The notes under the pieces are model-generated. The model saw nothing but the letters and a program-made list of their open reading frames with translations. It searched no databases and had not been told where the DNA came from. Below are positions 6,220-7,675 of a DNA stretch of 7,675 nt, piece by piece. The stretch lies in NCBI GenBank assembly GCA_902767125.1, contig CACXGJ010000181.1, positions 1 to 7,675 of the forward strand, given 5' to 3'. Position 1 is the stretch's first letter. The number at the start of each line of letters is the position of its first letter. Source of the DNA: an uncultured Ruminococcus sp. (GTDB lineage Bacteria > Bacillota > Clostridia > Oscillospirales > Acutalibacteraceae). The translations under genes were made by a program, and so were the position numbers.

Positions 6220-6694
6220 TATGATTTCTTCTGCCCATTTTTTTCAAAGAGCTTTCCGTTGTCATAAATGAAAATCTTTTGCCTTCAAGAACTTTTGCAC
6301 CCTTTGCCAATGCCTGTAAATTTTCGCTTGTCGAACCAAGTCCACTGCCTCCCGAAGTGCAGAAAGGAACAACTTTCTTTCCGCTGAAATCATAACTTTC
6401 CATAAATGTATCAATGATAGACGGCTCACGATACCACCAAACAGGGAATCCGACAAATATTACCTCATACTGTTCCATGTTTTCTACCCTTAATGTGATA
6501 GCCGGACGACTGTTTCTGTCATTCATTTCGACAGAACTGCGGCTGTTTTTATCCTGCCAGTTCAGGTCGGCTTTGGTGTAGAGATGTTCGGGAACAATTT
6601 CAAACAGGTCTGCACCAACCACTTTTGCAAGCTTTGCGGCGGCTTTGGAAGTTGTTCCGCCTGCACTGAAATACGCTACTAATACTTTACTCAT
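6217..6694 (-). CDS. Cytosolic flavodoxin, 3' end frameshifted as read
   Basis: A flavodoxin_4-type protein without signal peptide. The start is ATG 6694, seven bases after GGAGGT (6707-6702); upstream in-frame ATG 6751 lies inside the TetR gene and is rejected. Visible elements are phosphate loop SAGGTTS (10-16), ADLNWQD (42-48), FPVWWYREP (83-91) and PFCTSGGSGLG (110-120). As read, codons after SSLKK (148-152) turn into Arg/Lys/His-rich sequence and the frame runs 70 nt into the aldo/keto reductase gene, stopping at 6134 (186 residues). Removing one A from the seven-A run at 6238-6244 restores SSLKKWAEEII and a TAA at 6219-6217. That gives 158 residues, the family length and a terminal helix like those of the other two flavodoxins here (LQDWINSLK, VENWLKTN). 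The restored stop also overlaps the next ribosome binding site, as at other junctions. The coordinates given are the corrected ones. It may be a sequencing error, a real mutation or transcript slippage. Confidence 0.85.
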
Positions 6695-6701
6695 AGAAAA
6701 T

Positions 6702-6707
6702 ACCTCC
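6702..6707 (-). promoter_or_regulatory. Shine-Dalgarno site fixing the flavodoxin start
   Basis: GGAGGT on the minus strand, seven bases before ATG 6694. It lies in the 23-nt TetR-flavodoxin gap and is the strongest ribosome site near this start, so it rules out the upstream in-frame ATG at 6751. Confidence 0.8.
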
Positions 6708-6717
6708 GTTTTATTAT

Positions 6718-7347
6718 TTATTGTTCCGCTTTGAGCAGTCTGCAAAGACATGAATACGTCAGCTCATAAACAGATTGATATACATAGTTGATTCCAGCTT
6801 CTTCCATGGCTTTCCGCTGTTTGTCCGTTACAGAAGTATAGGGATAAATGCCGAACATAAACGGAAAAAACATATAAATGAAATTTTTAATATCACTTTC
6901 ATTCATATCCAGACAAAATTTTTTAAGCAGGCGACTAATATTATTGATTGACGTACCATACGATTTCTTGAATGATGTAAGAATTTCAGGACGGCTGTTT
7001 GCTTCCATGTCGTAAATATTCATGGAGAGCAGTTTCAAAAGCTGTTCACGTTCACTTAATGATACTGCTATTTTTTCGGATAATTCTTTCTTTGAAAGCT
7101 GTTCGTTTTCCTCTAAAATAAAGTCAAGGCTTTCATTCCAGCGGTCATATTCTCTTTCAAAAAATGCAAGGAATATTTCTTCTTTCGTCTGAAAGTAATT
7201 GTATATAGATGTGCGTGTGAATGATGTTGCCGCACCGATTTCTTTCAAGGTTATTTCCTTGAAACTCATGGTTTTATACAATTCTTCACAGGCATTGATG
7301 ATTTCCTCTTTTCTTGCGGCGGTCAATTCCGGCGAACCCTTTGGCAT
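6718..7347 (-). CDS. TetR-family transcriptional repressor
   Basis: A 209-residue regulator. The N-terminal helix-turn-helix is clear: ITLKEIGAATSFTRTSIYNY (32-51), with RTSIYNYF as recognition helix and FQTKEEIFLAFFE immediately after, the standard TetR layout. The C-terminal part (about 70-205) is an all-helical ligand-binding and dimer domain with an aromatic-rich stretch (NFIYMFFPFMFGIYPY, 155-170) that could line a hydrophobic inducer pocket. It is the first gene of the operon. Start ATG 7347 follows GGAAAGG. Its promoter carries two palindromes built on TGACAC/GTGTCA, the expected kind of TetR operator, so autorepression and repression of the whole operon are likely. It ends 23 nt before the flavodoxin start. 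The inducer is unknown; given the neighbours an electrophile, quinone-like or aromatic compound is plausible, but this is inference. Confidence 0.92.
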   Translation of the reverse strand: MPKGSPELTAARKEEIINACEELYKTMSFKEITLKEIGAATSFTRTSIYNYFQTKEEIFLAFFEREYDRWNESLDFILEENEQLSKKELSEKIAVSLSEREQLLKLLSMNIYDMEANSRPEILTSFKKSYGTSINNISRLLKKFCLDMNESDIKNFIYMFFPFMFGIYPYTSVTDKQRKAMEEAGINYVYQSVYELTYSCLCRLLKAEQ

Positions 7348-7374
7348 AGTTTATTTCCTTTCCGTTATTTATTT

Positions 7375-7387
7375 TGACATCGTGTCA
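7375..7387. promoter_or_regulatory. Operator 1, at the presumed transcription start
   Basis: TGACATCGTGTCA is a near-perfect palindrome: 6-bp arms around a central C with one mismatch. It shares its core with operator 2. It covers about +2 to +15 of the predicted transcript, so bound repressor would block initiation or early elongation. Assignment to the TetR protein is inferred from adjacency and symmetry. Confidence 0.75.
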
Positions 7388-7395
7388 TTACATTT

Positions 7396-7424
7396 ATTAT
7401 ACACATATTTTGACACCGTGTCAA
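7396..7424 (-). promoter_or_regulatory. Consensus housekeeping promoter of the operon
   Basis: On the minus strand TTGACA (7424-7419) and TATAAT (7401-7396) match the sigma-A/sigma-70 consensus in all twelve positions, with the optimal 17-bp spacer. Predicted start is near 7389, about 40 nt before the TetR ATG. Such a strong promoter would need tight repression, consistent with the two operators over it. Confidence 0.9.
7410..7424. promoter_or_regulatory. Operator 2, overlapping the -35 box
   Basis: TTGACACCGTGTCAA is a perfect palindrome with 7-bp arms and a single central base. The -35 hexamer forms one of its arms, so repressor and RNA polymerase would compete directly. Its centre is 36 bp from that of operator 1. 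Confidence 0.82.
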
Positions 7425-7448
7425 TATTTTTTGAAATATTTTTTTATT
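7425..7448 (-). promoter_or_regulatory. A/T-tract upstream element
   Basis: Immediately upstream of the -35 the minus strand has two A runs, AAAAAAATATTTC and AAAAAATATT, with nearly no G or C. This is the position and composition of an UP element contacted by the RNA polymerase alpha subunit, and it would further raise promoter strength. The call rests on composition only. Confidence 0.5.
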
Positions 7449-7472
7449 GCACAATTTGCACTGATTTTGCAC
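7447..7472. repeat. Three TTGCAC direct repeats upstream of the promoter
   Basis: TTGCAC occurs at 7447-7452, 7456-7461 and 7467-7472 (GTGCAA on the minus strand), with start-to-start distances of 9 and 11 bp, so about one helical turn each. They sit just upstream of the A/T tract, at about -58 to -83 from the predicted start. They could be a binding array for a second regulator, or chance in AT-rich DNA. Confidence 0.5.
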
Positions 7473-7496
7473 ATACAGCGGATTGCAGGAAATGCC

Positions 7497-7540
7497 AAAA
7501 AAATCTGCGAAATTCTTTACAGAACTCCACAGATTTTTTT
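7497..7540 (-). terminator. Rho-independent terminator of the upstream gene
   Basis: An 11-bp perfect inverted repeat, AAAAAAATCTG (7497-7507) with CAGATTTTTTT (7530-7540), encloses 22 nt that can form a small inner hairpin (TTCT/AGAA). The minus strand exits in TTTTTTT. It lies 17 nt after the stop at 7558 and insulates the operon from the gene to the right. The A and T runs are symmetric, so it could act in both directions. Confidence 0.75.
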
Positions 7541-7557
7541 ATTCATTTCAAAAGACT

Positions 7558-7674
7558 TTACCATCTTCCGATATACTCTCTATCGTGATGAATGATATTA
7601 TGACCGCATAAATAGCAGTCTTTATCAATATAATCCAAAAAATCACTGACAGATGAAGAATGAAAAACAGAATC
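7558..7674 (-). CDS. C-terminal fragment of an unrecognised protein, entering from right edge
   Basis: The minus strand is open from the window edge for 38 codons and ends at TAA 7560-7558. It is the only frame open through this stretch and it is followed by a terminator, so it is probably a real gene end. The tail contains DYIDKDCYLCGHNIIHHDRE and ends GRW. The CYLCGH segment with two further histidines could be a metal site, but that is only a visual impression. The family is not recognised and nothing links it to the operon. Confidence 0.55.
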   Translation of the reverse strand, partial: DSVFHSSSVSDFLDYIDKDCYLCGHNIIHHDREYIGRW

Positions 7675-7675
7675 A

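Noticed and set aside
7199..7588. 129-codon plus-strand open frame across the promoter
   Set aside because: It runs antisense through the TetR start, the operators and the terminator, all of which are well supported; the translation is Phe/Tyr/Ser-rich noise.

Overview
The window is mainly one compact minus-strand operon from a low-to-moderate GC Gram-positive bacterium, most likely an anaerobic gut-type Clostridia. The pointers are strong AGGAGG-type ribosome binding sites, a near-perfect housekeeping promoter, a lipoprotein signal and the protein families present. The assignment is an inference; no rRNA or taxonomic marker is present.

Layout, in direction of transcription (right to left). 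At 7673-7558 the tail of an unrelated minus-strand gene enters from the right edge and ends in a hairpin terminator (7497-7540). A consensus promoter (TTGACA, 17 bp, TATAAT; 7424-7396) follows, with one palindromic operator over the -35 and a second over the presumed transcription start. Seven complete or nearly complete genes and one regulator then follow with very short gaps (1-23 nt): a TetR-type repressor (7347-6718), a cytosolic flavodoxin with an apparent 3'-end frameshift (6694-6217), an aldo/keto reductase (6203-5304), a small antibiotic-biosynthesis-monooxygenase-like protein (5287-4943), a carboxymuconolactone-decarboxylase/cupin fusion (4941-4183), a secreted lipoprotein flavodoxin (4166-3441), a 730-residue three-part protein (3427-1235) and an iron-sulfur flavoprotein (1222-689). 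Downstream lie two decayed gene remnants, a flavoprotein tail (689-559) and an iron-containing alcohol dehydrogenase that has lost its middle (542-415). A hairpin terminator (409-349) ends the unit. The leftmost 330 bases hold an unrecognised, possibly broken, minus-strand reading frame that runs off the edge.

How the genes may work together. The operon encodes four flavodoxin-fold proteins, on both sides of the membrane by prediction: one plain cytosolic flavodoxin, one cytosolic iron-sulfur flavoprotein, one lipid-anchored extracytoplasmic flavodoxin, and one at the C-terminus of the three-part protein. That protein joins a seven-helix, histidine-rich DUF4405-type membrane domain to a formylglycine-generating-enzyme-like (SUMF1) domain and a flavodoxin. 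The positive-inside rule puts the last two outside the cell. With the NADPH-type aldo/keto reductase and the two small-molecule enzymes (ABM-like and CMD-cupin), the set reads as an inducible redox or detoxification module that may move electrons across the membrane to extracytoplasmic flavodoxins. The physiological substrate and the TetR inducer cannot be read from the sequence.
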